Assembly: GCA_964451325.1 (NCBI GenBank) | Contig: CAYVHO010000010.1 | Coordinates: 23,446-87,445, forward strand | From: JAADHI01 sp964451325 | GTDB taxonomy: Bacteria > Nitrospirota > Nitrospiria > SBBL01 > JAADHI01 | Length of the DNA stretch: 64,000 bases | Reading direction: 5' to 3' | Shown here: positions 1 through 9,257 of the stretch, piece after piece | Layout: each line of letters begins with the position of its first letter | Position numbering within the stretch: position 1 is the first letter of the stretch | Notes under the pieces: model-generated | The model's input: the letters and a program-made list of their open reading frames with translations, nothing else | Told to the model about the DNA's origin: nothing | Database searches by the model: none | Position numbers and translations under genes: made by a program

Positions 1-828
1 TTTCATAAAGGCTTTTCTCAAAGAACGGCCTTCGGCATCATAATAGTCGCCCCGTGTGCCTTCTGCTTCAAAATAGTAGGCTTGGTAGGCTTTGTTTCGG
101 CCGATTATTTCTGCGGCAAGCACCCTACCCATTTTGACAATCCTGCCCTCTTTTTTGAAGACTTCGTAAACCAAGCTAAATTGATCGTCCACGCGAATTT
201 CGTTGCCAAAGTCGATGTCCCAGGCAAAGATATCAGATAAGTCGAGTATGATTTCGATTGGAACGCCGAAGCGTAAGGCCGATTCGTAAAGGGTGTCCGT
301 AATCACCCCTGATCGGCGTTCGATGGATTTTTCGAATGTCGCGGTCTTTTTTTCTGCGAAAAACTGGCCTTCCGTTTGAGCAATTTCAAGTGAATTTAAG
401 GGGTCAATCTCATAAGAAAAATGTGCGACTTGTTGGGCATTTGCATCAAAGGTGACGGCGATGGTTTGACCGGGACGAACTGTTCTTAAATTATAAACCG
501 CTTTGGATGCAATGGTAATGTCGTAAATTTCGCGATCTGAAACCCCAAGTCGGGAGAGCACATGAGAAAGCGTGTCACCCTTTTTAAACTGATGCTCTTT
601 CACGATGGCCTCAGGGACAGGCGGTGTGAGGGGCTGCGGTTTATTTTGTGTTTCGATTTCTTTCGGGGGCTGGAGTGCTTTCTGCGTCTGAGATTCAGAA
701 GTGACGAGGGGCTTCGTATTGCTTTCGGGCTCGGAGAGTAGCCAGAAACCCAGGTAAGAAGCCACGATGAGCCCGGTTGAAACCAGGAAGGGAATGCTTT
801 TCCAAAAATGCGGTCGATCAGAGGCCAT
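1..828 (-). CDS. M23-family murein endopeptidase (MepM-like), C-terminus off the window
   Basis: The gene reads leftward from an ATG at 826-828 and runs off the window edge, so only the first 276 residues are visible. The N-terminus has a short cytoplasmic stretch and one membrane segment (about residues 11-30), then a Pro/Gln-rich linker. A LysM/OapA-like domain follows (FKKGDTLSHVLSRLGVSD, about residue 80). The last part resembles the region before the M23 catalytic core of MepM/YebA proteins (DIDFGNEIRVDDQFSLVYE, then a YYDAEGRSLRKAF stretch). The zinc-binding HxxxD and HxH motifs would lie beyond position 1. Family members cleave peptidoglycan cross-links in the periplasm. Family assignment is confident; the exact cleavage specificity is not visible. 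Confidence 0.85.
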   Translation of the reverse strand, partial: MASDRPHFWKSIPFLVSTGLIVASYLGFWLLSEPESNTKPLVTSESQTQKALQPPKEIETQNKPQPLTPPVPEAIVKEHQFKKGDTLSHVLSRLGVSDREIYDITIASKAVYNLRTVRPGQTIAVTFDANAQQVAHFSYEIDPLNSLEIAQTEGQFFAEKKTATFEKSIERRSGVITDTLYESALRFGVPIEIILDLSDIFAWDIDFGNEIRVDDQFSLVYEVFKKEGRIVKMGRVLAAEIIGRNKAYQAYYFEAEGTRGDYYDAEGRSLRKAFMK

Positions 829-979
829 AGAAAATCTTACCATTTGTTCAGCTCATGCATCGTGTATTGTTCAAAAATGCGAGATGATGCACGTAGACGC
901 CGCAGTTTATCGTAAAAAGGTAAGGTATGGCAAGCCGAATTATTTTGGGAACCTCTGATTAAGTCTGTTAGGGGGTATT

Positions 980-2326
980 TTAATTCCCCGCGATCATCAT
1001 TTCCGAAATTTTAAGGGTGGGCGCTGCGATGGTGCGTGTTAAATCAACATCATTTCCAACGATTTCAATGTTTTGATACATGTCTTGTAGTTTTCCGGCG
1101 ATGGTGAGTTCTTCGACCGGATAGGCCAATTTCCCATTTTCAATCCAGATGCCTGCTGCACCGCGTGAATAATCCCCTGTAATGAGATTGATGCCAAAGC
1201 CAATCAACTCTGTGACCAATAGCCCGGATTGCACCGAGGCGATGATTTCCTCCTGAGAATGTGTGCCTGGCAACATGTGAAAGTTGGAGATCCCCACACC
1301 CGGTCCGCCGCCTGTGCCACGGACGGCGTTTCCCGTGGAGGGCAGGCCCAGTTTTTTTCCTGAGTAGGTGTCGAGCAGATAACTTTTGAGTACCCCATTT
1401 TCGACAATTGTCTTTTTGTAAGAAGGCAGACCTTCTCCGTCGAAGGGTCTTGAGCCAAAGCCTTCAGGCAATGTAGGATCATCGACGATGTTGATTAGGT
1501 CTGAGGTGATCAAATTTCCGATTTGATCCGTCAAAAAAGACGCCTTTTTGTAGAGGGCGTAACCTGAGAGTGCGGAGGCGATATGTCCTAAAAGTGAACC
1601 TGCGATTTCGGGTTCAAAAATGATGGGGGCTTTCTGGGTTGAAACTTTTCTTGCTCCCAAACGACGCAGGGTACGTTTGGCCGCTTTTTGTCCAACAGAT
1701 TCGGGTGAATCCAATTGCTTAAATTTTCGTTTGGAGCTGTACCAATAATCCCGCTGCATCTGACCCTTTTCGCTCGCAATGGGGGAAACGGAGAGCGATG
1801 CCCCTGATCCTTGATTACGGCCGGAAAAACCTTTGCTGCTGACATACAGCACTTCATTGTAGGAGTGGCTGAAGTCTGCGCCTTCCGAATTGTCGAGACG
1901 GGGGTCTGTTTCCAATGCGGCGCGTTCCGTTCTTTTTGCCAGTTCAATCTTTTCATCGATTGAAATATTATCGATCTCCTTGTCAACGAGATCGAGTTTT
2001 GGAAAGCTTTGTGCGTACTCTGCTTTTTCTGGAAGACCTGAGAAGGGATCTTCTTCTGCAATTTTTGCGAGCTCACAGGTATCATTGACGAGTTGTTCAA
2101 GGGAGGCGGGGGAGAAATCTGAGGTAGAGGTAATGGCCGAGCGTTTGCCAAAAAAGAGCCGGAGCCCGAGGCTTTTGCCTCGTGCGTTGCTTATTTTTTC
2201 GACTTCTCCCAAACGGACTTGTGTTGAAAAAGAGTCTCCTTCGACCACGAGCAAGTCGCCTTCAGTCGCCCCTTTGTTTTTGGCTGTATCGAGTAGTTGT
2301 TGTGCTTGTTCGGTTTGAAATTGCAT
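980..2326 (-). CDS. pmbA: PmbA/TldE-like subunit of the TldD/TldE metalloprotease
   Basis: The 448-residue protein matches the PmbA/TldE family over its length: an N-terminal VRLGEVEKISNARGKSLGLR segment, a central domain, and a C-terminal half with GGGPGVGISNFHMLPG and LITGDYSRGAAGIWIENG. TldD/TldE form a heteromeric protease that trims unfolded or modified peptides; the TldE subunit normally lacks the zinc site. I place the start at the ATG at 2324-2326, preceded by an AGAGGG stretch, rather than at an in-frame codon 28 residues upstream whose extra residues do not look like the family. No tldD lies next to it, so the partner must be elsewhere. Confidence 0.85.
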   Translation of the reverse strand: MQFQTEQAQQLLDTAKNKGATEGDLLVVEGDSFSTQVRLGEVEKISNARGKSLGLRLFFGKRSAITSTSDFSPASLEQLVNDTCELAKIAEEDPFSGLPEKAEYAQSFPKLDLVDKEIDNISIDEKIELAKRTERAALETDPRLDNSEGADFSHSYNEVLYVSSKGFSGRNQGSGASLSVSPIASEKGQMQRDYWYSSKRKFKQLDSPESVGQKAAKRTLRRLGARKVSTQKAPIIFEPEIAGSLLGHIASALSGYALYKKASFLTDQIGNLITSDLINIVDDPTLPEGFGSRPFDGEGLPSYKKTIVENGVLKSYLLDTYSGKKLGLPSTGNAVRGTGGGPGVGISNFHMLPGTHSQEEIIASVQSGLLVTELIGFGINLITGDYSRGAAGIWIENGKLAYPVEELTIAGKLQDMYQNIEIVGNDVDLTRTIAAPTLKISEMMIAGN

Positions 2327-2428
2327 GGTGAGGCCCTCTGCTGTGATTTGTTGGTTCGGCTGAAGGCCCGATGATAACAATAAACGCCCGGAGATCCAAG
2401 GGGCTGTCATCGTGGACGAAAATGCAAT

Positions 2429-5400
2429 CTATTGTGTTTTAAAAGTCCAAACCGCGCTTTGTGATACGCCCCCTCGTCCATCTTTTGCAATGACGGTCCA
2501 GAAATATTGGCTGTTCTTTTCCAGGTTTGAAACACGATAAATCTGATTCTTTGAAAGGCTTGTGCTCCCGCCACCGCCACCTGAGCTACAGGCGATTAGG
2601 AATGTTCCTGAGAGGAGTAGGAGAATCATGGAAAGCTTTTTCAAGCTTTTCCTTGTTTGTTCTTTTTGAGGCATTCGTCCGATGAAAACAATTCCAAAGA
2701 CAAAGAGGCTCATGCCGAAACTTGCCAGCATTTTATTTTTTTTAAGGGAAAGCGCCACAACTTGAATCGGGTCACAATTCAAAGGGTTTGTTTCTCTGCA
2801 ATAATAAAGATCGTAGCTGAGGGGGTCTCCGTCGGGATCATTCACGGGGGTCCACTCAAAATCAAAAGAAGTTCCGACATTTTCCTGGGCATTGGCCGGA
2901 AAAAGTAATTGTGTTTTATCCGGGGGGTTATTTTGCGCCCCATCAAGTCCTGTTCCGCTGAGGCTCACGCTGACTTGGTTTTCATCGGGGTCGTCTGAAA
3001 ATATTTTGAAGCTGGCGTTTGTCAGTCCTGTATCCAGGGGTGAAAACCGGATGCTGACAAGACAAGTGCTTGCGGGCGGGAGCATTTCTCCTGAACAGGC
3101 GTTATTTGTGATCGCAAAGGGAGCCGAAAGTGTTGACAGTGTACCAATACGCAAGTTGGCATTTCCTGTGTTTGAAATGTTGAGCGTCTCTTCGGAGGTG
3201 TTGCCCAAGGTGATGTTGCCAAAAGGGAGCTGGTGATCATTCGTGGGTGTGAGGCTGTCACTCACTGTAATATTGGGAAGCAAAGGCATGAGCCCTTGGC
3301 CGCTTAGATTCAGGATAACACTGCTTTCATCCGCATCATCTGAGGGAATGTCAAAACTGTCGTTCGCGCTCATAGAAGCCGTAGGAGAAAAACGGATGAC
3401 AAAGGTACATTGACTGGATGGTGCCAATAATTGTCCATCGCAGAGATTGTTCTGAAGGCTAAAGGGGGCAGAAAGCCCGTCGGATTGCGCGAGGGTTCCG
3501 ATCTTGAGGTTGGCATTTCCCGTATTTAAAATAGTGACGGTCTGATCAGCGGTCGTGCCTTCTGTTTGATCGCCAAAGGCAATTTCCAGATCGTCAATGG
3601 GTGTAATGTTGTCAATGACGCGGATGTCCGGTGCAGGCAATGGTGAGCCTGTTCCGCTGACCGTGAAGGTCAGCGGGTTTTCATCGGGATCATTTGAGGG
3701 GATGTCAAAGCTGTCATTCTCATTTGTGAGGTTTGTGGGAGAAAAACGCAGATCGACGGTACATTGTGATGCGGGACTTAAATTTTGCCCGGAGCACTTG
3801 TCATTGATGAGCGAAAAAGGCGCGATCAGTAGATCTGTGGACGCCAGCGTGCCTAAAACCAAGTTTGAGCCCCCGTCATTGCTGATGGTCAGACGCTGCG
3901 TGGAGGATGTGCCAATCGTCACCTGTGCAAATAGAATTTGCAGATCGTCAATGGGAACGAGACTGTCCGAGACGGTGATGTCCGTTTCGACCAGGGGGTG
4001 GCTAATTTTTAATAAAATGCCGTCACGGCTACCGCCACCATAGGTCCCTTGTACGGGATTGACCATTGGAAATAGGCTGGAATCCGTCCATCCCACGATA
4101 TGGCTTGTCCCTTGAGCATCTACGGCAATGCCCGCACCAATTTGACTGCCTCCTGTGCCCAAATAAGTAGAATAGATGAGTGCCGTTCCGGCGGCATTGA
4201 GTTTTAAGGCAATGATATTTGTGTTTCCGGCCAGCATGTTTTGCATGGGCGTGAGGGTTGGAAAATCGCTCGATTGACTCCAGCCCGTAATGTAGATATT
4301 GTTAGAGGTATCCAGAGTGACGTCTTCCGGAACGTCATTGCGGATGCCCCCCAGGTAGGTCGCGTATTGCAGTGCATCCCCTGTGGCCTTGAGTTTGGCA
4401 ATGAAAAAATCCTGATTGCCCTTTTTTGTGCTTTGCAGCGGAAGCACAGTCGGGAAGTCAAGCGACAGGGTTTCTCCGATGAGAATGACATTTCCAGAAG
4501 CCTCAAGGGCAAGCCCCGTCGCGGCGTCATTGTGGCTTCCCCCTAAATAACTTGAGTAGTGCCAGGCTGTGCCTGCAGGATTTATTTTTGTAATAAACGC
4601 ATCAAAAAGCCCTCCGTTATTCTCTTGAAGGGCAGAGACCGTTGGGAAGTCGGTCGCATTTGTTTTTCCGGTGACATAGGCGGCACCTGTGGCATCCACC
4701 GCAATATCACGAGCAAAATCATCCCCGAATGTCCCATTGGCACTGCCGCCTAAATAGGTCGAATAGTCCAGATAACTTCCAGAGGCATTTATTTTTGTGA
4801 CAAAGGCATCTGAATATCCTGCCCGACTGCCTTGAATGGCTGCGGCCGTGGGAAAATCCTGAGAGAGGGTTTCTCCGGTGAGATAAACTCCGCCTGCTGT
4901 ATCTACGGCAATGCCTCGACCGTAGTCTTTCGAAAATCCCCCTAAATAAGTTGAATATTCCAAGACGGTGCCGTCGGGGCCGAGTTTTGCGACAAAAACG
5001 TCCCATTCTCCGCCATTCTTACTTTGGATCGGAAGGGCGGTGGGAAAATCGACTGAATCCGTATGCCCGATCACATAGGCCGCGCCACTGGCATCAACGG
5101 CAATATCAATGGCAATGTCTTCGCCGCTACCGCCTAAGTAGGTGGCATACAGTAAGGTCGATGTTGCAAGATCAATTTTGGCCACAAACGCACTGCGTGT
5201 GCCTCCGGGGTGACTGCCCTGTAAGGGCGTTTTTAGCGGGAAATCGCTAGACCAGGTTTCACCTGCGATATAGGCATTGCCCGCATTATCCAGTACGATG
5301 GCCCAGGCAAAATCATTATTTGTGCCGCCCAGATAACTTGAGGTGTCTAGTGTCGGATCAATAATGAGTGGATATCTTTTGTCGTAAGTCCCTAATTGGA

Positions 5401-6106
5401 ATCCGTAGCGGTGGAGGGGTTTGTGCTTGCCTGAGGCTTCTGCCAGCAACCTGAATCGACTCCTGACTTCGACGCGTCTGCCTGAAATTTCCTGATAAAC
5501 ATAGGGTGGTTTTTGTCGCAAAAGCCCTTCTTTTAAAATGATTTCAAGTGTGCCGTTTTCTGAAAGTTTTAAGGCCTCAAGCCCTTCGTAAGCCAGTTGG
5601 ATCTTGGAAGGATCTGCACCAGGGGCCACAATCAGGTCGTAGGCGAGTTGACCTTGATTTCCGTAGAAGCGCATGTCAATGCCATCGTAGATTTCTTCAT
5701 AAAGAATGGAACGGTAGCTTGCAATGTCTTGATGCCAATTTTCTGGGCGATTTCCATAAAAATAGCTCAGCGCTGCCTGTTGTTTGTCTTCGGGAAGCAC
5801 AATCCCCCCTTTTTTAGCATTGAGGGGGAAGAGTCTGATCTCAGTATTTTGGGCCATTTTTGGAAAATGGGTGAAGAGGGAGAGACCTTCTGTGGTGAAA
5901 AAGAGGCTGTGTTTTTCGCTGTGGCTGTAATATTTTATTTCGTCGGGGAATTGACCCTGATTTTCAATAAAATAAAGGGGTATTTCCGCAGAGGGGTTTT
6001 TTGTCGGTGTCCCATTTGTTTTGGCAATGCTTTCTCTCACAGGCCCGACAAAAAGTAGAAGGCACAATGTGAAACAAAGCCCAATTTTTGCCATCATAAG
6101 GTCCAT
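2429..6106 (-). CDS. Exported SBBP beta-propeller protein with choice-of-anchor D repeats and a split fibronectin-III C-terminus
   Basis: The 1,225-residue protein begins with a signal peptide (AKIGLCFTLCLLLFVGP). Residues about 35-250 form a domain common in front of SBBP repeats (FIENQGQFPDEIKYYSHSE). About eight SBBP propeller repeats follow (TYLGG...AxDASGAAYVxGxTxSxDFPT, about 250-690). Three ASH-like choice-of-anchor D repeats follow (about 700-1060: SxxPIDDLxIxFGxxTxGT...CTVDLRFSPT). The C-terminus is a fibronectin-III-like domain interrupted near residues 1122-1180 by a hydrophobic segment, a Lys/Arg loop, a second hydrophobic segment ending in a lipobox-like LIAC, and a Gly run; see the separate entry. 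The protein is probably extracellular or surface bound. Function is unknown; adhesion or matrix binding is a guess. Confidence 0.8.
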   Translation of the reverse strand: MDLMMAKIGLCFTLCLLLFVGPVRESIAKTNGTPTKNPSAEIPLYFIENQGQFPDEIKYYSHSEKHSLFFTTEGLSLFTHFPKMAQNTEIRLFPLNAKKGGIVLPEDKQQAALSYFYGNRPENWHQDIASYRSILYEEIYDGIDMRFYGNQGQLAYDLIVAPGADPSKIQLAYEGLEALKLSENGTLEIILKEGLLRQKPPYVYQEISGRRVEVRSRFRLLAEASGKHKPLHRYGFQLGTYDKRYPLIIDPTLDTSSYLGGTNNDFAWAIVLDNAGNAYIAGETWSSDFPLKTPLQGSHPGGTRSAFVAKIDLATSTLLYATYLGGSGEDIAIDIAVDASGAAYVIGHTDSVDFPTALPIQSKNGGEWDVFVAKLGPDGTVLEYSTYLGGFSKDYGRGIAVDTAGGVYLTGETLSQDFPTAAAIQGSRAGYSDAFVTKINASGSYLDYSTYLGGSANGTFGDDFARDIAVDATGAAYVTGKTNATDFPTVSALQENNGGLFDAFITKINPAGTAWHYSSYLGGSHNDAATGLALEASGNVILIGETLSLDFPTVLPLQSTKKGNQDFFIAKLKATGDALQYATYLGGIRNDVPEDVTLDTSNNIYITGWSQSSDFPTLTPMQNMLAGNTNIIALKLNAAGTALIYSTYLGTGGSQIGAGIAVDAQGTSHIVGWTDSSLFPMVNPVQGTYGGGSRDGILLKISHPLVETDITVSDSLVPIDDLQILFAQVTIGTSSTQRLTISNDGGSNLVLGTLASTDLLIAPFSLINDKCSGQNLSPASQCTVDLRFSPTNLTNENDSFDIPSNDPDENPLTFTVSGTGSPLPAPDIRVIDNITPIDDLEIAFGDQTEGTTADQTVTILNTGNANLKIGTLAQSDGLSAPFSLQNNLCDGQLLAPSSQCTFVIRFSPTASMSANDSFDIPSDDADESSVILNLSGQGLMPLLPNITVSDSLTPTNDHQLPFGNITLGNTSEETLNISNTGNANLRIGTLSTLSAPFAITNNACSGEMLPPASTCLVSIRFSPLDTGLTNASFKIFSDDPDENQVSVSLSGTGLDGAQNNPPDKTQLLFPANAQENVGTSFDFEWTPVNDPDGDPLSYDLYYCRETNPLNCDPIQVVALSLKKNKMLASFGMSLFVFGIVFIGRMPQKEQTRKSLKKLSMILLLLSGTFLIACSSGGGGGSTSLSKNQIYRVSNLEKNSQYFWTVIAKDGRGGVSQSAVWTFKTQ
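2567..2743 (-). other. Internal membrane/lipobox-like insertion inside the Fn3 domain of the SBBP protein
   Basis: Codons for about residues 1122-1180 of the SBBP protein encode KKNK, a ~18-residue hydrophobic segment (MLASFGMSLFVFGIVFIG), a basic loop rich in Lys/Arg, a second hydrophobic segment, then LIAC at Cys1173 followed by SSGGGGG. On both sides the sequence looks like halves of one fibronectin-III domain: SFDFEWTPVNDPDGDPLSYD before and YRVSNLEKNSQYFWTVIA after. The second part resembles a lipoprotein signal peptide (basic n-region, hydrophobic h-region, lipobox Cys), but sits about 50 residues from the C-terminus. I infer a sorting or anchoring element. Confidence 0.7.
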
Positions 6107-6170
6107 TTTTAATCAACAATTCCTTTAGAATATTTGAATTTATTGAGACCAGGATCTTTCCTTTTTATTG

Positions 6171-6186
6171 ATAATCTATAGATTAT
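6171..6186. promoter_or_regulatory. 16-bp perfect palindrome upstream of the SBBP gene
   Basis: The sequence ataatctatagattat is its own reverse complement. It lies 65 bp upstream of the SBBP start codon, in the gap between that gene and the GGDEF-EAL gene. A regulator-binding site is possible; an AT-rich chance palindrome is also possible. Confidence 0.3.
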
Positions 6187-6277
6187 ATCATTTAACTGAA
6201 AGAATGCAGGGAAAGAAGGGATTAAGAGAGGTGAACAGGGATGCGAATCAATGCGAGCCAAAGGGGATCAAAGGCTT

Positions 6278-8824
6278 CTAAAATAGATCTAGGCCCTTGT
6301 AATTGAGGGGCTTCCCTTTGATGAAGAGGGCCGCAATCTTTTTTGCCTCAAGGGCGGGGCTAAAAATATGACCTTGAATAAAGTCACAGCCGATGGTGCG
6401 TAAAAAATTAAGCTGTTCCTCTGTTTCGACCCCTTCGGCGACCACTTCAATTCCCATCTCGTGGGCCATGTAAACAATGGCTTTTGCGATGGCATTGTTG
6501 TTTTTGTTTCCAGGCAATCCCACGACAAAAGATCCATCTATTTTGAGGACATCAATGGGCAAGCGGGCCAAATAGTTGAGGGAAGAATAACCCGTTCCAA
6601 AGTCGTCAATTGAAATCTTGAAACCGTGTGCACGGAGTTTTTTCAAATGGCGGACGGTGGTTCGGATATTTTGAATGACAGCGCTTTCTGTGATTTCCAC
6701 ACCGATATTTTTTGGCGACAGTCCATATTTTTCCACAAGCGTTGTGAGATGTTTGCAAAGATCCAGGTGCTCAAAATCGACTGCCGAAATGTTGATGGAT
6801 ACACGCATGTCCTGAGTATTTTTTGTAGAGATTGATTTCATTTTTTGTATGAAGGCACAGACATTTTCGATCATCAGTTTGTCAATTTCAATGATCATGC
6901 CTTTTTCTTCCGCCAGTGGAATAAATTCCACGGGGCTAATAAAATGCCCATTTCCCTGGGGCCAGCGCACAAGGGCTTCCATCCCAGCGATGTGGCGATC
7001 TTTAAGTCGAATGATGGGCTGGTAATGTGTTTCTAATATCCCATTGTCCATGCCTTTTCTCAGGGCTTTTTCAAGCGCGACTTGTTTGAGGATTTTTTCG
7101 TTCAAGGAACTTGTAAAAAAATGAAAATTGTTTTTACCGGTTTCTTTGGCGTGGTACATTGCAATATCCGCATTTTTGAGCAGGACTTCAGTCGAGTCCC
7201 CATTTTCGGGATATAAGGCAATGCCAATGCTGACGGAAGTGTAGATGATCTCGTTACGGTGGATAAAGGGTTTTGAAATGGCTTTGACGATGCGGGCGGC
7301 GACTAAAGCGGCTTCTTCTTCCTCTTGAAGTTTGTGTAAAATAATTGTAAATTCGTCACCTCCCAAACGTGAAACCGTATCTCCCGAACGTGCCCCGATT
7401 TGAAGTCGTCGCGCCAACTCCTTGAGAAAAAGGTCTCCAAAGGAATGTCCTTTGCTGTCGTTGATGATTTTGAAATCATCCAAATCGATGTATAAAAGTG
7501 CAAAAATCGTATTGGCGCTTTTGGTATGTTTGATGGTTTGCCGGAGTCGGTCGTAAAAAAGCTGGCGGTTGGGTAGGCCAGTCAGGGCATCGTGGTAGGC
7601 CTTGTACTCAATTTTCTGCTCATTTTGTTTGATTTCAGTAATGTCGTAAAAAACAGCGGCGTATTGTGTGACCCGTTTTGAGGAATCCCGGATTTCGGTA
7701 ATCGTGAGTCGTTCGGGGTAGACCTCGCCATTTTTTCGACGGTTCCAAATTTCACCTTCCCAGCGCCCTTTTTCAAGGAGGGCTGACCACATTGCCTCAT
7801 AAAATGTTTGATCGTGTTTTCCCGATCTCAGGATCGAGGGGTTTTTCCCGATGACTTCTTTGGCACTGTATCCTGTTATTTCGGAAAATGCGGGATTAAC
7901 GGACTGAATGACGGAATCGCAATCCGTAATCATGACCCCTTCTAGGATATTTTCAATGACTTTTGCAGATAAGGCGAGTTTTTCATTGATGTGTTTTCGG
8001 TCGGTAATATCCTGAAGCGTTCCCGAAATTTTATAAGCGTCTCCTGAGTGATCCAGGTAGGACTTGCCCTGTGCTCGCACGATACGCTTGACCTGATCTC
8101 CTCCGAGCATGCGTAATTCAATATCGTAAGGAGTCTTCAGAAGTACCGCATCATCATTTGCTTCACGGAAGAGATCCCGGTCTTCTTTATGGATCACCCA
8201 GAACATCCTTTCAAAAGATGGAGGGACTTCTTCAGGCTTAAATCCAAGGAGTTTGTAGATCTGTGCAGACCAGGCATGCCGTCCACTCAAAATTTCCCAA
8301 GTCCAGCTGCCGATACCCGAAATCTCCTGGGCCTCTGCCAAACTTTGTTCGCTGTTACGCAAGGCCTCTTCTGTCTGAATGCGACCTTGTTTTTCTCGAT
8401 GTTTTTTTAAGACCCTTTCAAGGGTGTAGGGCAGAATTTCCGAATAATGACTTGAGCTGTCCTTGATGACATATTCATCAATGCCCATCTTGAGGGCTTT
8501 GACTGCGGTTTCTTCGTTTCCCGCACCCGTCAATAAAATCAGAGGAATCGGGGTCTTGTGGTCGATAAGATTTTTGCAAAGACCCAAACCGGAAATCCCT
8601 GGCAAACCATTATCGGTCATCATGACATCGAAGGTATCGGGGTTGTCTTCGAGGATTTGTATTGCATCTTCTGCGCGATGGCAGGTGGTAATTTCACAAG
8701 AGAGATGGCTTTTATGAAAGGCCCGCTCAAACGAAATCCGGTCATGTTTGTTATCTTCGACCAGAAGAATACGTATTGTGCATTTGTTTTTATCCGAGTG
8801 CATTTTCAAGGTTTGGTAATTCAA
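6278..8824 (-). CDS. Receiver-PAS-PAS-GGDEF-EAL cyclic-di-GMP signalling protein
   Basis: The 848-residue protein starts with a receiver domain (ILLVEDNKHD; phosphoacceptor Asp in MMTDNGLPG; Lys in EYVIKDSS). Two PAS domains follow (about 150-275 and 285-405; the second contains NPAFSEITGYSAKEVIGKNP). Then come a GGDEF domain (SRLGGDEFTII) and an EAL domain (EALVRW, DDFGTGYSSLNYL). An RSGD sequence five residues before GGDEF fits the RxxD inhibitory c-di-GMP site. Both catalytic motifs look intact, so synthesis and hydrolysis are both possible. The start overlaps the upstream receiver gene by 35 bp; an internal ATG at residue 8 would shorten the overlap. It is probably the output of the kinase and receiver genes just upstream. 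Confidence 0.9.
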   Translation of the reverse strand: MNYQTLKMHSDKNKCTIRILLVEDNKHDRISFERAFHKSHLSCEITTCHRAEDAIQILEDNPDTFDVMMTDNGLPGISGLGLCKNLIDHKTPIPLILLTGAGNEETAVKALKMGIDEYVIKDSSSHYSEILPYTLERVLKKHREKQGRIQTEEALRNSEQSLAEAQEISGIGSWTWEILSGRHAWSAQIYKLLGFKPEEVPPSFERMFWVIHKEDRDLFREANDDAVLLKTPYDIELRMLGGDQVKRIVRAQGKSYLDHSGDAYKISGTLQDITDRKHINEKLALSAKVIENILEGVMITDCDSVIQSVNPAFSEITGYSAKEVIGKNPSILRSGKHDQTFYEAMWSALLEKGRWEGEIWNRRKNGEVYPERLTITEIRDSSKRVTQYAAVFYDITEIKQNEQKIEYKAYHDALTGLPNRQLFYDRLRQTIKHTKSANTIFALLYIDLDDFKIINDSKGHSFGDLFLKELARRLQIGARSGDTVSRLGGDEFTIILHKLQEEEEAALVAARIVKAISKPFIHRNEIIYTSVSIGIALYPENGDSTEVLLKNADIAMYHAKETGKNNFHFFTSSLNEKILKQVALEKALRKGMDNGILETHYQPIIRLKDRHIAGMEALVRWPQGNGHFISPVEFIPLAEEKGMIIEIDKLMIENVCAFIQKMKSISTKNTQDMRVSINISAVDFEHLDLCKHLTTLVEKYGLSPKNIGVEITESAVIQNIRTTVRHLKKLRAHGFKISIDDFGTGYSSLNYLARLPIDVLKIDGSFVVGLPGNKNNNAIAKAIVYMAHEMGIEVVAEGVETEEQLNFLRTIGCDFIQGHIFSPALEAKKIAALFIKGKPLNYKGLDLF

Positions 8825-9245
8825 CCATTTCCCAAAAGAGGTTTATTGTTTTAATTGCATGGGACAGGTTTTCAAATCCAACCGGTTTTTTAATATAGGC
8901 CGTCGCACCCAGGTCATAGCTGCGAACCCGATCTTCTTCTGCTTTTGATGTGGTTAAAATAATGACGGGCAAATTACAAAATTGGGGTTCTCCTCGGATT
9001 TGGTCTAAAACTTCATGTCCATTCATTTTGGGCATGTTAATGTCTAAGAGCAGAATGCCGGGTTTTGGTGCTGATTTTGGCTCGGAATATTTTCCGCGTT
9101 GATAAAGGTAGTCGAGGCATTCCTCCCCGTCATTGACGACATAGAGCATGTTTGTAATCTTGTTTTCCTGCCAAGCGCGTCTTGTGGCGATGATGTCATG
9201 TTTGTTGTCCTCAGCCATGAGCGCGATAAAAGGGTTTTTTTCCAT
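8790..9245 (-). CDS. Single-domain response regulator (Rcp1-like receiver)
   Basis: The 151 residues form one receiver domain with no output domain. Acidic residues are in ALMAEDNKHD, the phosphoacceptor Asp is in ILLLDINMPKMNG, the Thr is in LTTSKAEEDR and the Lys is in YIKKP. The long loop after the first helix (DYLYQRGKYSEPKSAPKPG) is typical of the Rcp1-type receivers that partner phytochrome-like kinases. It lies 12 bp downstream of the kinase gene and overlaps the GGDEF-EAL gene. A phosphate shuttle between the two is likely. Confidence 0.9.
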   Translation of the reverse strand: MEKNPFIALMAEDNKHDIIATRRAWQENKITNMLYVVNDGEECLDYLYQRGKYSEPKSAPKPGILLLDINMPKMNGHEVLDQIRGEPQFCNLPVIILTTSKAEEDRVRSYDLGATAYIKKPVGFENLSHAIKTINLFWEMVELPNLENALG

Positions 9246-9257
9246 ACTACTGCCTCC

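Noticed and set aside
767..958. 63-codon forward frame at the left end
   Set aside because: It lies mostly antisense to the start of the M23 peptidase gene and shows no family resemblance or ribosome-binding site.
3597..6058. Several 90-150 codon forward frames within the SBBP gene region
   Set aside because: They are antisense shadows of the repetitive beta-propeller coding sequence and inherit its periodicity.
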